A DNA stretch of 64,000 bases from Alistipes sp. (GCA_017631275.1 JAGBTQ010000022.1:1-64000), one strand, 5' to 3'; shown: positions 32,027-41,264, counted from the first letter of the stretch. The notes: generated by a model not told the origin, from the letters alone. Translations and numbers: made by a program.

Positions 32027-34966
32027 TCGGTGCATAGGCGGACGACCACCTGGGAACGGTGGCATACCACCCTTCTGACCCATGCCGTCGTAGTCGTCAA
32101 TGTTCTTTGAGCCCTTCTTGCCGAAGTAGCGAAGGTTGTAGTTGAACTGCACGGTAAAGTAACGACCGATGACGCTGTTCCATGCATTCTGCGTGTAACC
32201 GCTACCCACAGTGCGGGCAAATGCCTTGTTCTGGTTCAAGAGGTCGTTTACACCTACCAACACCTCGCCCTGCTGGTTCTTGAAGAGCTTCTTGCCGAGG
32301 TATAGGTTGCAGATGAGGAAGTCCTCGTTATAGTCGTTCGTGAAGCCGATATACTGGTTGTAGTTCACAGCGCCTGTGAGCGTAAAGCCCTTCCAGAATA
32401 CCCACTTTAGCTGACCAGATGCCGTGTGGCTGAAGTACTGGTTGTGAGCATTACGCATATTGCCCTTAACCAACGACTGGCGCGCATCGTTGAACGTTCC
32501 GCTCCACTCGATTGTAAAGTCGATATTCTCTGAGATGTTGCTACCCAACGACATACGAGCATCGTAGCCCATGTTGCTTGTGTAGTTCATCTGGCCGTCG
32601 ATCATAGATGGCGTGTGCGAGTAGTTAACGCCTGCCGAGAGGTTTAGGTTACACTTAATAGGCGACACTGGGAAGCCGTAGCTTACGTGTGTACGTAGGT
32701 TGTAGTAGCCGTCCATATTCTCGTATGTCGAGTACTGCAATGGGTTGTAGATATCGCCATCGATGTCGATGTTACCAGGGTTGTAGCTAATGCTCTGACC
32801 TATGTAGTCCTGTGTGAGCTGTGCCGAGAACATCCACATGAAGGTGCGACCCTTCTCGATGTTCGAGCGCACGTAGTGGAGGTTCATGCGGTGGTTATAC
32901 GATGAGCGTAGCTCAGGGTTACCCTTCGAGAGGTACTGTGCATTCGACACGTCGTATATATCCTGCAGGTTGCGAACATCAGGGTTCTGCGTATATGAGC
33001 TGATGAATACTCGAATGGTGTTCTGAGGATTGAACGCAAAGTTGGTCATAAGGAAGTAGGTCACGTGGTCGTAGTCGCGCTTGATGTTCTCGCCCTTGAC
33101 CACACCGTCGAGGATAGAGTGCTGGTAATATACGTTTGCCACCACGGTGTTCTTGCCCTTAGCATAGCGATAGCCAGGACCTACACGGTGCTCCATGCTC
33201 AGACTATTAGTGAGCGACGATAGCGATGCATCGGGCTGTAGGCCCGCAATGTTGTAGTCCTCGCCAGTGATATATGCAGTCTTCTCAATCTGCTGATCCT
33301 CAAGGTCGAAGCGATACTGAAGGCTTAGCTGCGAGTTCTTTGTCAGTGGCTCAGTGTATGTCACGTTAGCACGAATGTCGGTCTCGCCCTGTGGCGCCAA
33401 TGACGACACATAGCGAAGTATTGGCGTTTCAGCAAGATAGTCGGTAGCGAGCGTCGAGAAGCTGTTGGTGTTCGACTTGATGGTGTTGCGCAAAGCGTAG
33501 CGACCATCTACGGTGATTGTACGACCCACCTTGCCCAAGTTCACGCGATACTGCAAGAACTCTGAGAAGCGCACCGCCTGTGACGAGCCCTTAGAGCCGT
33601 TGTACAAAATCTCATACTTATCATCGCCTGGAGTCTCGCCCACAAGCTCGCCATACTGCTGGCTATAAGGGCTGTTGCCCTGGAAGCTGAGGTTTGTACG
33701 CGACATAAGCGACATATTCTTGTTGATGCGCCAGTCGAAACGTAGGTTAAGACGGTGGTTCATATTGTGCGTCTTAGACTCGCCCTCCTGCTCAAGATAG
33801 TCGTCGGGCGATGGCGACTCATACCACTTCTGCAACAAGCTCTTGTTGCGAGTGTTGGTGTTGTTGAAGAAGTACGAACCATTAAGCTTGATGGCATCGT
33901 TCTCGCCCCATGTGCCTGTATATTGCACACCTATAGAGCCGACATTTGCCACACCGCTCTGTGGGCGTACCATATACTGACCCACGCCACGACCACGATG
34001 ACCGCCCATGCCGCCACCGCCACCACCAGATACGCCGAGGATATCCTCAAACGAGAAGTTCTGCTGGTTTACGTTGTTGAGCAAGCCGATAACCGACAAG
34101 CGATGATTCTTCTGGAAGAGGTTTACGTTACCACCCACATTATACTTATGGTGCGATGTCACTTCACCCACCTCAGGCTTATAAATATCGGTATTCTGGA
34201 AGCTGAGCTCTGCGGGCGAGCCGTCGATGTCGGGCTGATAGCCATAGCCAGCATACATCTTACCAAAGACTCCCTGACGCATATTCGAGCGTGTCACGAT
34301 GTTGATAGCCTTATATCCCTCGCCATCGTCCATTCCCGAGAACTCGGCATTGTCCGAGAGCTTGTTAAAGACCTCGATGCGATCTACCGCCTGTGCTGGT
34401 AGCGAGTTAAGGGCTGTTGATACGTCCTCGCCAAAGAACTCCTTGCCATCAACAAAGACCTTCTTAACCTGCTCGCCTTGTGCCTCCACCTGACCATTTG
34501 TCACGGTGATACCCGGCATCTTCTTAATAAGACCCTCAACGTCGGCATCTGAAGCAACCTTGAAGGCAGCAGCATTGTAGGCTACCGTGTCGCCATTCTG
34601 CGATGTGCGCAACGCCTGCACCTCCTTGACAACAGCCTCGATAGCCACACCTGGTGTGAGCTCCACTACGCCAAGGTTTGTTGTTCCAGCAATCTTAACG
34701 TCAGCAGTGTAGGGGGTATAACCGATAAAGGCAATGGTCATCGTATAGTCGCCAGCGGCAAGACCCACGATTGTCACATTACCGCCCGCACCCGTTGTGT
34801 TGTGCTTGCGTAGGTTGGGATTTTTCTTCGACTGTAGCTCGACGATAGCACCAATCACACCGTCCTTGGTCTCCATATCCAAGACCTTTGCCGTCAATCT
34901 ACCCGACTGCGCCATGGCTGGGAGCGCCATGCAAAGCATCATAAAAAGAATAAGTAGTCGCTTCAT
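32024..34966 (-). CDS. TonB-dependent receptor-like outer-membrane beta-barrel protein
   Basis: The 980-residue protein has a signal peptide (1-19), a carboxypeptidase-regulatory-like beta-sandwich (about 23-108), a plug domain with KKMPGITVTNGQVEAQGEQ and FVDGKEFFGEDV, and a large beta-barrel to the C-terminus. A Gly-rich segment GVSGGGGGGMGGHRG lies in a loop near residue 320. It belongs to the barrel family without a SusD partner, and none is adjacent. The C-terminal tail (GMGQKGGMPPFPGGRPPMHR) is Gly/Pro-rich. The substrate is unknown. Confidence 0.9.
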   Translation of the reverse strand: MKRLLILFMMLCMALPAMAQSGRLTAKVLDMETKDGVIGAIVELQSKKNPNLRKHNTTGAGGNVTIVGLAAGDYTMTIAFIGYTPYTADVKIAGTTNLGVVELTPGVAIEAVVKEVQALRTSQNGDTVAYNAAAFKVASDADVEGLIKKMPGITVTNGQVEAQGEQVKKVFVDGKEFFGEDVSTALNSLPAQAVDRIEVFNKLSDNAEFSGMDDGEGYKAINIVTRSNMRQGVFGKMYAGYGYQPDIDGSPAELSFQNTDIYKPEVGEVTSHHKYNVGGNVNLFQKNHRLSVIGLLNNVNQQNFSFEDILGVSGGGGGGMGGHRGRGVGQYMVRPQSGVANVGSIGVQYTGTWGENDAIKLNGSYFFNNTNTRNKSLLQKWYESPSPDDYLEQEGESKTHNMNHRLNLRFDWRINKNMSLMSRTNLSFQGNSPYSQQYGELVGETPGDDKYEILYNGSKGSSQAVRFSEFLQYRVNLGKVGRTITVDGRYALRNTIKSNTNSFSTLATDYLAETPILRYVSSLAPQGETDIRANVTYTEPLTKNSQLSLQYRFDLEDQQIEKTAYITGEDYNIAGLQPDASLSSLTNSLSMEHRVGPGYRYAKGKNTVVANVYYQHSILDGVVKGENIKRDYDHVTYFLMTNFAFNPQNTIRVFISSYTQNPDVRNLQDIYDVSNAQYLSKGNPELRSSYNHRMNLHYVRSNIEKGRTFMWMFSAQLTQDYIGQSISYNPGNIDIDGDIYNPLQYSTYENMDGYYNLRTHVSYGFPVSPIKCNLNLSAGVNYSHTPSMIDGQMNYTSNMGYDARMSLGSNISENIDFTIEWSGTFNDARQSLVKGNMRNAHNQYFSHTASGQLKWVFWKGFTLTGAVNYNQYIGFTNDYNEDFLICNLYLGKKLFKNQQGEVLVGVNDLLNQNKAFARTVGSGYTQNAWNSVIGRYFTVQFNYNLRYFGKKGSKNIDDYDGMGQKGGMPPFPGGRPPMHR

Positions 34967-35276
34967 ATTGTTTAATTATCTTATTTTCTGTTTTATAGCA
35001 GCAAGTCTTTCGCTCTGCGAAAGTAATCTTTTTTTTTGAATAATCAACCCTCCGAGGGGTGAATCGCCAAAATTGGCGGGTCAAGCGACCAAAATGAGGA
35101 AAAGGGGGAAAGCAGAAAGGTGAAAAGTGAAAGGTGAAAGGTGAAAGGTAAGGTGTGCTTCGCACGGAGGTTAATTAGTAGAGAGGAATAAGAATAGGGA
35201 GAGTAGGGTTAATAGGGTCGATAAGCTATAGTATCACAGTCCTATCTTCCCTATCTTCCCTATCTCCCCTAAAAAA
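34967..35276. other. Intergenic region with hairpins and composite repeat C4
   Basis: No gene is seen. Near the receptor gene a hairpin CTTTCGC-TCT-GCGAAAG lies at 35006-35022. At 35065-35078 CGCCAA-AA-TTGGCG is another hairpin. From about 35105 to 35150 AAAGGTG heptamers are followed by GGTGTGCTTCGCACGG. From 35195 the 9-bp AGGG and TCCCT repeats flank the core AGTATCACAGTCC. Confidence 0.7.
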
Positions 35277-35308
35277 AAGATGCCGAACTTATCGGCATCT
35301 TTTCAATA
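35277..35308. terminator. Terminator of the His-rich protein gene
   Basis: Arms AAAGATGCCGA and TCGGCATCTTT around ACTTA, with A and T runs on both sides, so it can act in either direction. Confidence 0.85.
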
Positions 35309-35312
35309 CAAA

Positions 35313-35666
35313 CTATCTGCGAGGTCCTGGCTTGCCGTGGTTATAACCTGGTCTGTTGTGGTTGTAGCCTGGCTTGCCGTGGTTGCCATGAGGCTTTGCT
35401 GGAGCACACTTGTGGTTGTGGTGTGGTGCTGGACGATGTGGCTTGCATGCGCTGTTGTGACCACGTCCTGGAGGACATGCCCTGCACTCCACCTTGTGGC
35501 TATGCACAGGTCGTGCGTGGTGGTGGTGATGGTTGCATGGTGGAACATTTATCACAACATTAACCTTGCGAGGGCCACGCGCCTCAACGCTATTAACATC
35601 GTTTGCCATTGCACTGCCGATTGCCATTACTGAGAGCACGAGGCTCAAAACCAACATCTTTTTCAT
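35313..35666 (-). CDS. Secreted His/Gly/Pro-rich protein (possible metal binder)
   Basis: This 117-residue exported protein has a signal peptide (1-21) and a mature part dominated by His, Pro, Gly, Asn and Lys: five His in a row after PPCN, then CRACPPGRGHN, and repeats of the type HGKPGYNHNRPGYNH. The composition suggests binding of metal such as zinc, copper or nickel, or of anionic surfaces; this is inferred. No family is recognised. It has its own promoter inside a 14-bp inverted repeat and its own terminator, and it is upstream of no metal transporter. Confidence 0.8.
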   Translation of the reverse strand: MKKMLVLSLVLSVMAIGSAMANDVNSVEARGPRKVNVVINVPPCNHHHHHARPVHSHKVECRACPPGRGHNSACKPHRPAPHHNHKCAPAKPHGNHGKPGYNHNRPGYNHGKPGPRR

Positions 35667-35685
35667 AGTAGTAAAAATTTTTAAA

Positions 35686-35727
35686 GGGTTGTACTTTGTT
35701 ACTTCTCTTGGTACAAAGGTACAACCC
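35686..35727 (-). promoter_or_regulatory. Promoter and inverted repeat of the His-rich protein gene
   Basis: The minus-strand -7 box TACCTTTG (35721-35714) lies within the right arm of an inverted repeat: GGGTTGTACTTTGT at 35686-35699 and ACAAAGGTACAACCC at 35713-35727. A protein bound there would cover the start site. Confidence 0.6.
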
Positions 35728-35788
35728 TAAACTACGATTTGGAGTCGGTATGTCGGTCAAACGGCGAAACCGCAAAGCGAAGTGACTA

Positions 35789-36562
35789 TTAGGCTGGGTG
35801 AACCGACTGCAGCCACTGCTTGAAATCCGATACTCTGGCCTTCGATATTATTATTCGCTCGGGGGTATCGACCACCAAGTTGAGCGCAAGGCGGCTACCA
35901 AACCACACAGCAATATCCTTCACCGCACGACGCGAGATGATAAATTGGCGGTTGGCACGATAGAACTCCTCGCCCGCGAGCTGCTGGGATAGTGCCTCAA
36001 GAGTCTTATCCACAGGATAGCGGCGCTCATCGAGTGTGGTGAGCGTAACTTGATCCTCCGAGGTATAGAAGAAGGCTATCTCCTCGCGCTTGATAGGGAT
36101 AATCTTATCCTTATATCTCACAAGCAAGGTCTGCACACTATCACCACTGACCGACTGCACCATCTCGTTGCGCTGCTCCTTAGCCATAGCTCTCTCGCTC
36201 TGCGTCAGGCGCTGCAGCTTCTCAAGGGCACGACGCAGGTCATCCTCCTTGAATGGTTTGAGCAGGTAATCGACACTATTTACCTTGAATGCCTCGAGGG
36301 CATACTCGTCGTAGGCGGTGGTGAAAATTATAGGTAGGTTGATATCTACGCTCTGGAATATGCGGAACGAGTCGCCATCGGCAAGGTGGATATCCATAAA
36401 CACCACGTCGGCATCTACCTCTTTAGAGAAGTAGTCTATGCTCTCCTCCACCGACTCCAACACCTCAACAACCTCGACACCGGGGATGAGCGATGTGAGC
36501 ATGCTACGCAGGTTTACCTGTGCAGCGGTCTCGTCCTCAACGATTATTACTCTCTTTATCAT
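35789..36562 (-). CDS. LytTR-type response regulator
   Basis: The 257-residue protein has a receiver domain (1-120) with phospho-acceptor D57 in FMDIHLADGD, acidic residues ED at 9-10 and the conserved Lys in SVDYLLKPF. A linker leads to a C-terminal LytTR DNA-binding domain (about 150-255, with FYRANRQFIISRRAV). It is the partner of the histidine kinase whose gene ends 3 bases upstream. LytTR regulators bind pairs of short direct repeats; the inverted repeat at 35686-35727 nearby could be a target, but this is only a suggestion. Confidence 0.94.
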   Translation of the reverse strand: MIKRVIIVEDETAAQVNLRSMLTSLIPGVEVVEVLESVEESIDYFSKEVDADVVFMDIHLADGDSFRIFQSVDINLPIIFTTAYDEYALEAFKVNSVDYLLKPFKEDDLRRALEKLQRLTQSERAMAKEQRNEMVQSVSGDSVQTLLVRYKDKIIPIKREEIAFFYTSEDQVTLTTLDERRYPVDKTLEALSQQLAGEEFYRANRQFIISRRAVKDIAVWFGSRLALNLVVDTPERIIISKARVSDFKQWLQSVHPA

Positions 36563-36565
36563 CTT

Positions 36566-37894
36566 TTAGGCTTTATTTTGTGTTAGTGGCAGACGCACAA
36601 GGAAGCGACTCTCGTCCTCAACAATCTCGATATGTTGATGCACAACTATCTCCCAGCGGCTACGCAAGTTATCAAGGCCAATGCCTGTTGATGGCTCCAC
36701 ATCGAGCTTCGGCTGCTTAGGGTTCTCAATCTCGAGCACCCCATCAATGGTGCGTATCGATACTCTAAGTGGCTTTTTTGTTGTTATGCTATTGTGCTTC
36801 ACTGCATTGCCTATTAGTGGCTGCAGCGACAAGGCGGGCAGCTGCCACGACTCATACTTAGGGTCTATCTCTATGTCGAAGAATAGCTTGTCGGCATAGC
36901 GTATCTTGAAGAGATAGATGTAGGCACGAGCAAACTCTATCTCGTCGCGCAGGGTTGTCAGCTCGCTCTGTCCATTCTGAATAATGTAGCGGAATGTGTA
37001 TGAGAGCTGGTCGATATACTCCAAGGCACGCTCCTCGTCTTTCTCGCGCACAAGCATTGCGAGCGAGTTTAGCGAGTTGAAGAAGAAGTGGGGGTTTATC
37101 TGTCCCACGAGCATGTTGTAGCGTGTCGAGAGGTTCTCGGTTTTTAGTCGCTCGTTCTCCACAACAATCTTCTGGCGCTCGTGCATAAGAGTATATATAT
37201 AGGAGTAGAGCGCCGTAACCACCAACATAAACGACGCCTTGGTGAGCACCACAAGGTAGATGTTGTCACGTGGTGGCACGTCGAAGAAGAATGTCAGGCG
37301 CATAACGCCCTCTTTGAATGCAACAACGGGGGCAAAGTATATCGCCACGGCAGTGAGGGCTAGAGCCAGCACAACAGCGTAGAGCAGATACAACGCCACA
37401 GAGCGTGAGCGGTCACGCATAAAGACGAAGATGCATATAAGCAAGAACGAGAGTATGGCGTAGTAGGTTATCTGCCAGACAAACTCCACCGTGCGACTTG
37501 GGCGGTCGTAAATCATGTCGAGGTCAAACTTCTCGCCATTGCGCTCAACCACCCTATCGAGGCGCGGATGTGCACCCTTAACCTCATCGGGCAGGTTTTG
37601 TGGTGGTCGCACTGTGAATACAAGCTTATCGCCCTGCTGAAGCTTCATTGTGCGCACCTGCCATGCTGTCACATAGGTACTATCACGCAGTTCGCAGTCG
37701 CAGATGATATATCCATGCATATCGTTCGATAGGCGCAACACACCCTCGCTATGCTCCGCCTCCTCGATGTCCACACCTTGGTTATCGACCCCTTGGTCGG
37801 TGATGATGGGGACAAGCAGATAGGAGAAGTTTATCACGAGGCTCAGCGCCAACGCAATAACTATGTGCGGAAGAATGCTACTTCGAAACTTCAT
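36566..37894 (-). CDS. LytS/YehU-type sensor histidine kinase
   Basis: The 442-residue membrane protein has an N-terminal span (about 9-32), an extracytoplasmic domain of roughly 115 residues, three further spans between about 150 and 250, a short coiled coil (ERQKIVVENERLKTEN), and a His_kinase domain with QINPHFFFNSLNSL (phospho-His near residue 268). The ATP-binding part follows, with LQPLIGNAVKHN and STGIGLDNLRSR. It probably phosphorylates the adjacent LytTR regulator; the signal is unknown. A minus-strand -7 box lies at 37924-37917. Confidence 0.93.
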   Translation of the reverse strand: MKFRSSILPHIVIALALSLVINFSYLLVPIITDQGVDNQGVDIEEAEHSEGVLRLSNDMHGYIICDCELRDSTYVTAWQVRTMKLQQGDKLVFTVRPPQNLPDEVKGAHPRLDRVVERNGEKFDLDMIYDRPSRTVEFVWQITYYAILSFLLICIFVFMRDRSRSVALYLLYAVVLALALTAVAIYFAPVVAFKEGVMRLTFFFDVPPRDNIYLVVLTKASFMLVVTALYSYIYTLMHERQKIVVENERLKTENLSTRYNMLVGQINPHFFFNSLNSLAMLVREKDEERALEYIDQLSYTFRYIIQNGQSELTTLRDEIEFARAYIYLFKIRYADKLFFDIEIDPKYESWQLPALSLQPLIGNAVKHNSITTKKPLRVSIRTIDGVLEIENPKQPKLDVEPSTGIGLDNLRSRWEIVVHQHIEIVEDESRFLVRLPLTQNKA

Positions 37895-37916
37895 AAGTTT
37901 GAAACATTAGTAGTTA

Positions 37917-37924
37917 CAAAATTA
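37917..37924 (-). promoter_or_regulatory. -7 box of the two-component operon
   Basis: The minus strand reads TAATTTTG; a -33 element is not clear. Confidence 0.45.
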
Positions 37925-37976
37925 TAATTAGCATGGCTATTTAACCACAAAAAACCATACTTTTTCCCCACGACCC

Positions 37977-38106
37977 AATTTCTTGTTAGAAGGGGTGAGA
38001 TACAACGCTCGGCAAATTTTGGAGCGATGGGCTGTACTTTGATGTACTGCTCATTGCTACAACAATTTGTTAGCGGCAGTAGATGACCTCTTATCACAAG
38101 AAATTA
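37977..38106 (-). repeat. Stop-codon-abutting structured element, copy 4
   Basis: Ends are AATTTCTTGTTAGAAGGGG and the complement of CCTCTTATCACAAGAAATTA. The central stem is weaker (AGCGATGGGC and GCTCATTGCT), but the apex GTACTTTGATGTAC keeps the family pattern. The right end contains the stop of the gamma carbonic anhydrase gene. Confidence 0.78.
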
Positions 38107-38628
38107 CTTGTACCAAGAGGCGTAAGTACAGTAATCTCGGGCAGTGCGCTTGATAATCTCCTCGCGCTGCTCAGGCGTTACGTCCTTAACCTTCTTGGCT
38201 GGAACACCTGCATATACCGAGTATGGCTCGAGCTTCTGGTTTGAGAGCACAAGGGCATTAGCTGCCACAATGCAACCAGTGCCAACAACAGCATTATCGA
38301 GGATTGTTGCGCCCATGCCAATGAGGCAGTCATTCTCGATGATTGCGCCATGGATAACGGCATTGTGACCCACCGACACGTAGTCGCCGATGTGTGTCTG
38401 CGAAGGGTTCTTCGAGCCGTCGTAGAGGGTGTGGATAACCACGCCATCCTGAATATTTGTGTTGTTACCGATGCGAATGGCATTCACATCGCCACGCAAC
38501 ACGGCGTTATACCAAATAGAGCAGTTCTCGCCAATCTTCACATTACCGATGATTGTTGCATTCTCTGCCAACCAAGTATCATTTCCAATCTCGGGCTCGT
38601 GGCCACGTACAGGTCTAATAAGTGCCAT
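38104..38628 (-). CDS. Gamma carbonic anhydrase family protein
   Basis: The 174-residue protein is a left-handed beta-helix trimer of hexapeptide repeats (about 10-140). The zinc-site histidines lie in VVIHTLYD, SVGHNAVIHGAI, and the family signature IGMGATILDNAVVG follows. Many such proteins are of the YrdA/PaaY type and may bind zinc with or without carbonic anhydrase activity. It shares a short gap (15 bases) with the mazG gene upstream. The TAA stop is part of the structured element border. Confidence 0.93.
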   Translation of the reverse strand: MALIRPVRGHEPEIGNDTWLAENATIIGNVKIGENCSIWYNAVLRGDVNAIRIGNNTNIQDGVVIHTLYDGSKNPSQTHIGDYVSVGHNAVIHGAIIENDCLIGMGATILDNAVVGTGCIVAANALVLSNQKLEPYSVYAGVPAKKVKDVTPEQREEIIKRTARDYCTYASWYK

Positions 38629-38643
38629 AATCTCTCTGTTATA

Positions 38644-39426
38644 TTACTGTTTTTCAATCTCTTTTGCTTCGTTCCAATATGAGTCCATCTCCTCAAGTGT
38701 CATGTCGTGGAGGCTCTTGCCCTGCTCCTCGGCACGGTGCTCAAGGTGCTCGAAACGGCGGATAAACTTCTTGTTGGTACGCTCCAGCGCACCCTCAGGG
38801 TCGATGCCATAGAGGCGGCAGGCGTTGATAAGCGCAAAGAACATATCGCCCATCTCGTCGGTGAGCTTCTCCTTATCCTTTGCCTCGAGCTCGGCATCTA
38901 CCTCCATAAGCTCCTCCTTGACCTTTGCCCATACATCCTCCTTATGTTCCCAGTCGAAGCCAGTTGCTGCAGCCTTCTCGCCAATGCGGAATGCCTTGAC
39001 CATGGCTGGTAGCGACACAGGAACACCGCCCAGTGTGCCACTCTTGCGCTTCTTCTTGCGTAGCTTGAGTGCCTCCCAATTCTGCTTCACCTGCTCGGGG
39101 GTGTCGGCATGAATATCGCCATAGACATGGGGGTGGCGATATATCAGCTTGTCGCACACGGCATTAGCCACATCGGTGTAGTTGAACGCCTCCTGCTCCT
39201 CGCCAAGCTTCGAGTAGAACACCACGTGCAACAGAAGGTCGCCAAGCTCCTCCTTTATGCCCTCCATATTCTTGTCGGTGATGGCATCGGCAAGCTCATA
39301 GGTCTCCTCAATAGTGTTGTTGCGCAGGCTGTCGAAGGTCTGCTCACGATCCCATGGGCACTCCGCGCGGAGCTTGTCCATGACATCTAAAAGTCGGGTT
39401 GTTGCCATTTCGGCATCTCTTCTCAT
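38644..39426 (-). CDS. mazG: Nucleoside triphosphate pyrophosphohydrolase MazG
   Basis: The 260-residue enzyme removes pyrophosphate from (d)NTPs and helps clean the nucleotide pool. Tandem MazG domains are visible: the first with CPWDREQTFDSLRNNTIEE and LGDLLLHVVFYS, the second with KVKEELMEVDAE and EMGDMFFALINACRL. The Glu-rich motifs coordinate Mg. A downstream Met at residue 7 is an alternative start. The gene for a GT2 enzyme ends 7 bases upstream. Confidence 0.94.
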   Translation of the reverse strand: MRRDAEMATTRLLDVMDKLRAECPWDREQTFDSLRNNTIEETYELADAITDKNMEGIKEELGDLLLHVVFYSKLGEEQEAFNYTDVANAVCDKLIYRHPHVYGDIHADTPEQVKQNWEALKLRKKKRKSGTLGGVPVSLPAMVKAFRIGEKAAATGFDWEHKEDVWAKVKEELMEVDAELEAKDKEKLTDEMGDMFFALINACRLYGIDPEGALERTNKKFIRRFEHLEHRAEEQGKSLHDMTLEEMDSYWNEAKEIEKQ

Positions 39427-39433
39427 ACTATCT

Positions 39434-40156
39434 TTATCTATTTTTTCTACGTCTAATTCGTCTAAAGGGCAACTTCAGCACGCCAAAGAATGCCTCACCA
39501 AATATTCCGCTCGACATCTTTGATGTTCCCTCTGTGCGGTCGATAAAGATTATCGACACCTCGCCAATCTGGTAGCGTAGTCGCCATGCCGAGTACTTCA
39601 TCTCGATCTGGAAGCCGTAGCCATTCATCTGCACACGATCGAAGTCGATGCTCTCGAGCACCTCACGGCGATAGCCCACAAAGCCCGCCGTAGCATCATA
39701 TACAGGCATGCGTGTTACGAAGCGCACATACTTCGATGCAAAGTAGGACATGAGCAGACGACCCATAGGCCAGTTCACCACATTCACACCCTTCGAATAG
39801 CGCGAGCCTATGGCAACATCCTTCTCTTCGAGCATCGAGTCGAGGCGTGCCAGGTCGTCGGGGTTGTGCGAGAAGTCGCAGTCCATCTCGAAGATGCGGG
39901 CATAGTCGCGCTCCAACGCCCACTTAAAGCCGTAGATATATGCTGTGCCAAGGCCAAGCTTGCCGGCACGCTCAACGATATGTAGGCGACCCTCGAACTC
40001 AGGCTGTAGCTCGCGCACGAGCTGGGCTGTGCCATCGGGCGACGAGTCATCGACAATAAGCAGGTCGAAGCCGAGGCTTAGCGCCATAACACGGCGCACC
40101 ATCTTCACGATATTCTCCTTCTCGTTGTATGTAGGGATTATGATTAATCGACGCAT
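39434..40156 (-). CDS. Polyprenol monophosphomannose synthase-like GT2 glycosyltransferase
   Basis: From the ATG at 40156 the 240-residue protein reads MRRLIIIPTYNEKENI, the GT2 start. DLLIVDDSSPDGT is the nucleotide-sugar site, EMDCDFSHNPDD the metal-binding DxD region, and a final LPFRRIRRRKNR is basic. It resembles Dpm1/Ppm1, which transfers mannose from GDP-mannose to polyprenyl phosphate on the cytoplasmic face. Its ATG overlaps the TGA stop of the upstream glycosyltransferase by one base; a GTG codon one triplet earlier is less likely to be the start. Confidence 0.88.
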   Translation of the reverse strand: MRRLIIIPTYNEKENIVKMVRRVMALSLGFDLLIVDDSSPDGTAQLVRELQPEFEGRLHIVERAGKLGLGTAYIYGFKWALERDYARIFEMDCDFSHNPDDLARLDSMLEEKDVAIGSRYSKGVNVVNWPMGRLLMSYFASKYVRFVTRMPVYDATAGFVGYRREVLESIDFDRVQMNGYGFQIEMKYSAWRLRYQIGEVSIIFIDRTEGTSKMSSGIFGEAFFGVLKLPFRRIRRRKNR

Positions 40157-41154
40157 CACATCATATTTTTAAATTTTCGACATCCAAACAGATAACGTAC
40201 CACTATCGACTTTCGATATATGTTATCAGACTCTTTGAGGCGTTTTACCGCCTTGCGCTTGTGGCTAAGCATCTTGTGCCATGCAATGAACGTGCCCCAT
40301 GCCCTAACAACGGCCCATGCCCTATGTGGGTGCAGAGTTACAAGGTGTGCCAACGCCTCGAGCATATCGCTAAAGGGGCGAACCACAGCCACCACCACGC
40401 GCTGCATGGGCGACGAGCACTTATACAACATCGCTAGATTGTTACGATGGTTAAGGTATATCTTGCGTGACGAGGCTGGGAGTGTGCCACCGCCAAGGTG
40501 ATAGACCACCGAGCGAGGCTCAACCATAATCCTCCAGCCTGCAAGCTGCATACGCCACTGAAGGTCTATCTCCTCCATGTGGGCAAAGAAATCCTCGTCG
40601 AAGCCTCCAAGCTTCACAAACACCTCGCGACGGCAACATAGCGCCGCACCACTTGCCCAAAATATCTCGCGACGATCGTCATACTGACCCTCATCGCGCT
40701 CTACGGTCGATAGTATGCGACCACGACAGAACGGATAGCCCAAATAGTCGATAAAGCCTCCCGCAGCACCAGCATACTCAAACTCGTCACGGCGCTCCAC
40801 GGAGCGTAGCTTGGGAGCCACCGCAGCGACACCCTTATCGCTATCCAACACCTCGACAAGTGGCTGCCACCACCCCTCTGTAACCTCAACATCGGAGTTA
40901 AGCAGCAAAACATACTCGCTGTCGAGCTGTTGTAGTGCTCGGTTATATCCCCCGGCAAAGCCATAGTTTCGGTCGAGCACAATGACACGCACCTCGGGGT
41001 ATTTCACACGTAGCCACACCAACGAGTCGTCCGAGGAGCCGTTGTCTGCAACAACAACCTCGGCATCGCCCGACGTATGCTCCACCACGCTTGGCAAGAA
41101 GCGCTCGAGGTGCTTACGTCCGTTCCAGTTAAGTATGACTACACTAAGCTTCAT
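40156..41154 (-). CDS. GT2 family glycosyltransferase (rhamnosyltransferase-like)
   Basis: The 332-residue protein starts MKLSVVILNWNGRKHL, with VVVADNGSSDDS (nucleotide binding), LLLNSDVEVTEGWWQ (DxD-type), and FDEDFFAHMEEIDLQWRMQLAGW (acceptor and catalytic Asp region). It has no strong membrane span. The likely role is adding a sugar to a surface polysaccharide or glycolipid; donor and acceptor are unknown. It is the first of a translationally coupled pair with the polyprenol mannose synthase-like gene. Confidence 0.9.
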   Translation of the reverse strand: MKLSVVILNWNGRKHLERFLPSVVEHTSGDAEVVVADNGSSDDSLVWLRVKYPEVRVIVLDRNYGFAGGYNRALQQLDSEYVLLLNSDVEVTEGWWQPLVEVLDSDKGVAAVAPKLRSVERRDEFEYAGAAGGFIDYLGYPFCRGRILSTVERDEGQYDDRREIFWASGAALCCRREVFVKLGGFDEDFFAHMEEIDLQWRMQLAGWRIMVEPRSVVYHLGGGTLPASSRKIYLNHRNNLAMLYKCSSPMQRVVVAVVRPFSDMLEALAHLVTLHPHRAWAVVRAWGTFIAWHKMLSHKRKAVKRLKESDNIYRKSIVVRYLFGCRKFKNMM

Positions 41155-41159
41155 TTTAA

Positions 41160-41262
41160 GGTGAACGGTGAAAAGTGAAAGGTAAGGAATTTATTAATTA
41201 CTAATTAAACTTGTGCGAAGCACACCGCACTTTTGACCTTTCACCTCTGACTTTTTACTTTT
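41160..41262. repeat. Inverted AAAGGTG-type repeat between the GT2 and rsmI genes
   Basis: GTGAAAAGTGAAAGGT on the left and ACTTTTGACCTTTCACC on the right are roughly complementary and flank ATTAATTACTAATTAA and GTGCGAAGCACAC. The module reuses the heptamer and TGTGCTTCGCAC parts of other intergenic composites. Confidence 0.65.
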
Positions 41263-41264
41263 TA

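Noticed and set aside
33755-34402. 215-codon plus-strand frame opposite the first receptor gene
   Set aside because: It is antisense to the receptor plug and barrel region with no family motif.
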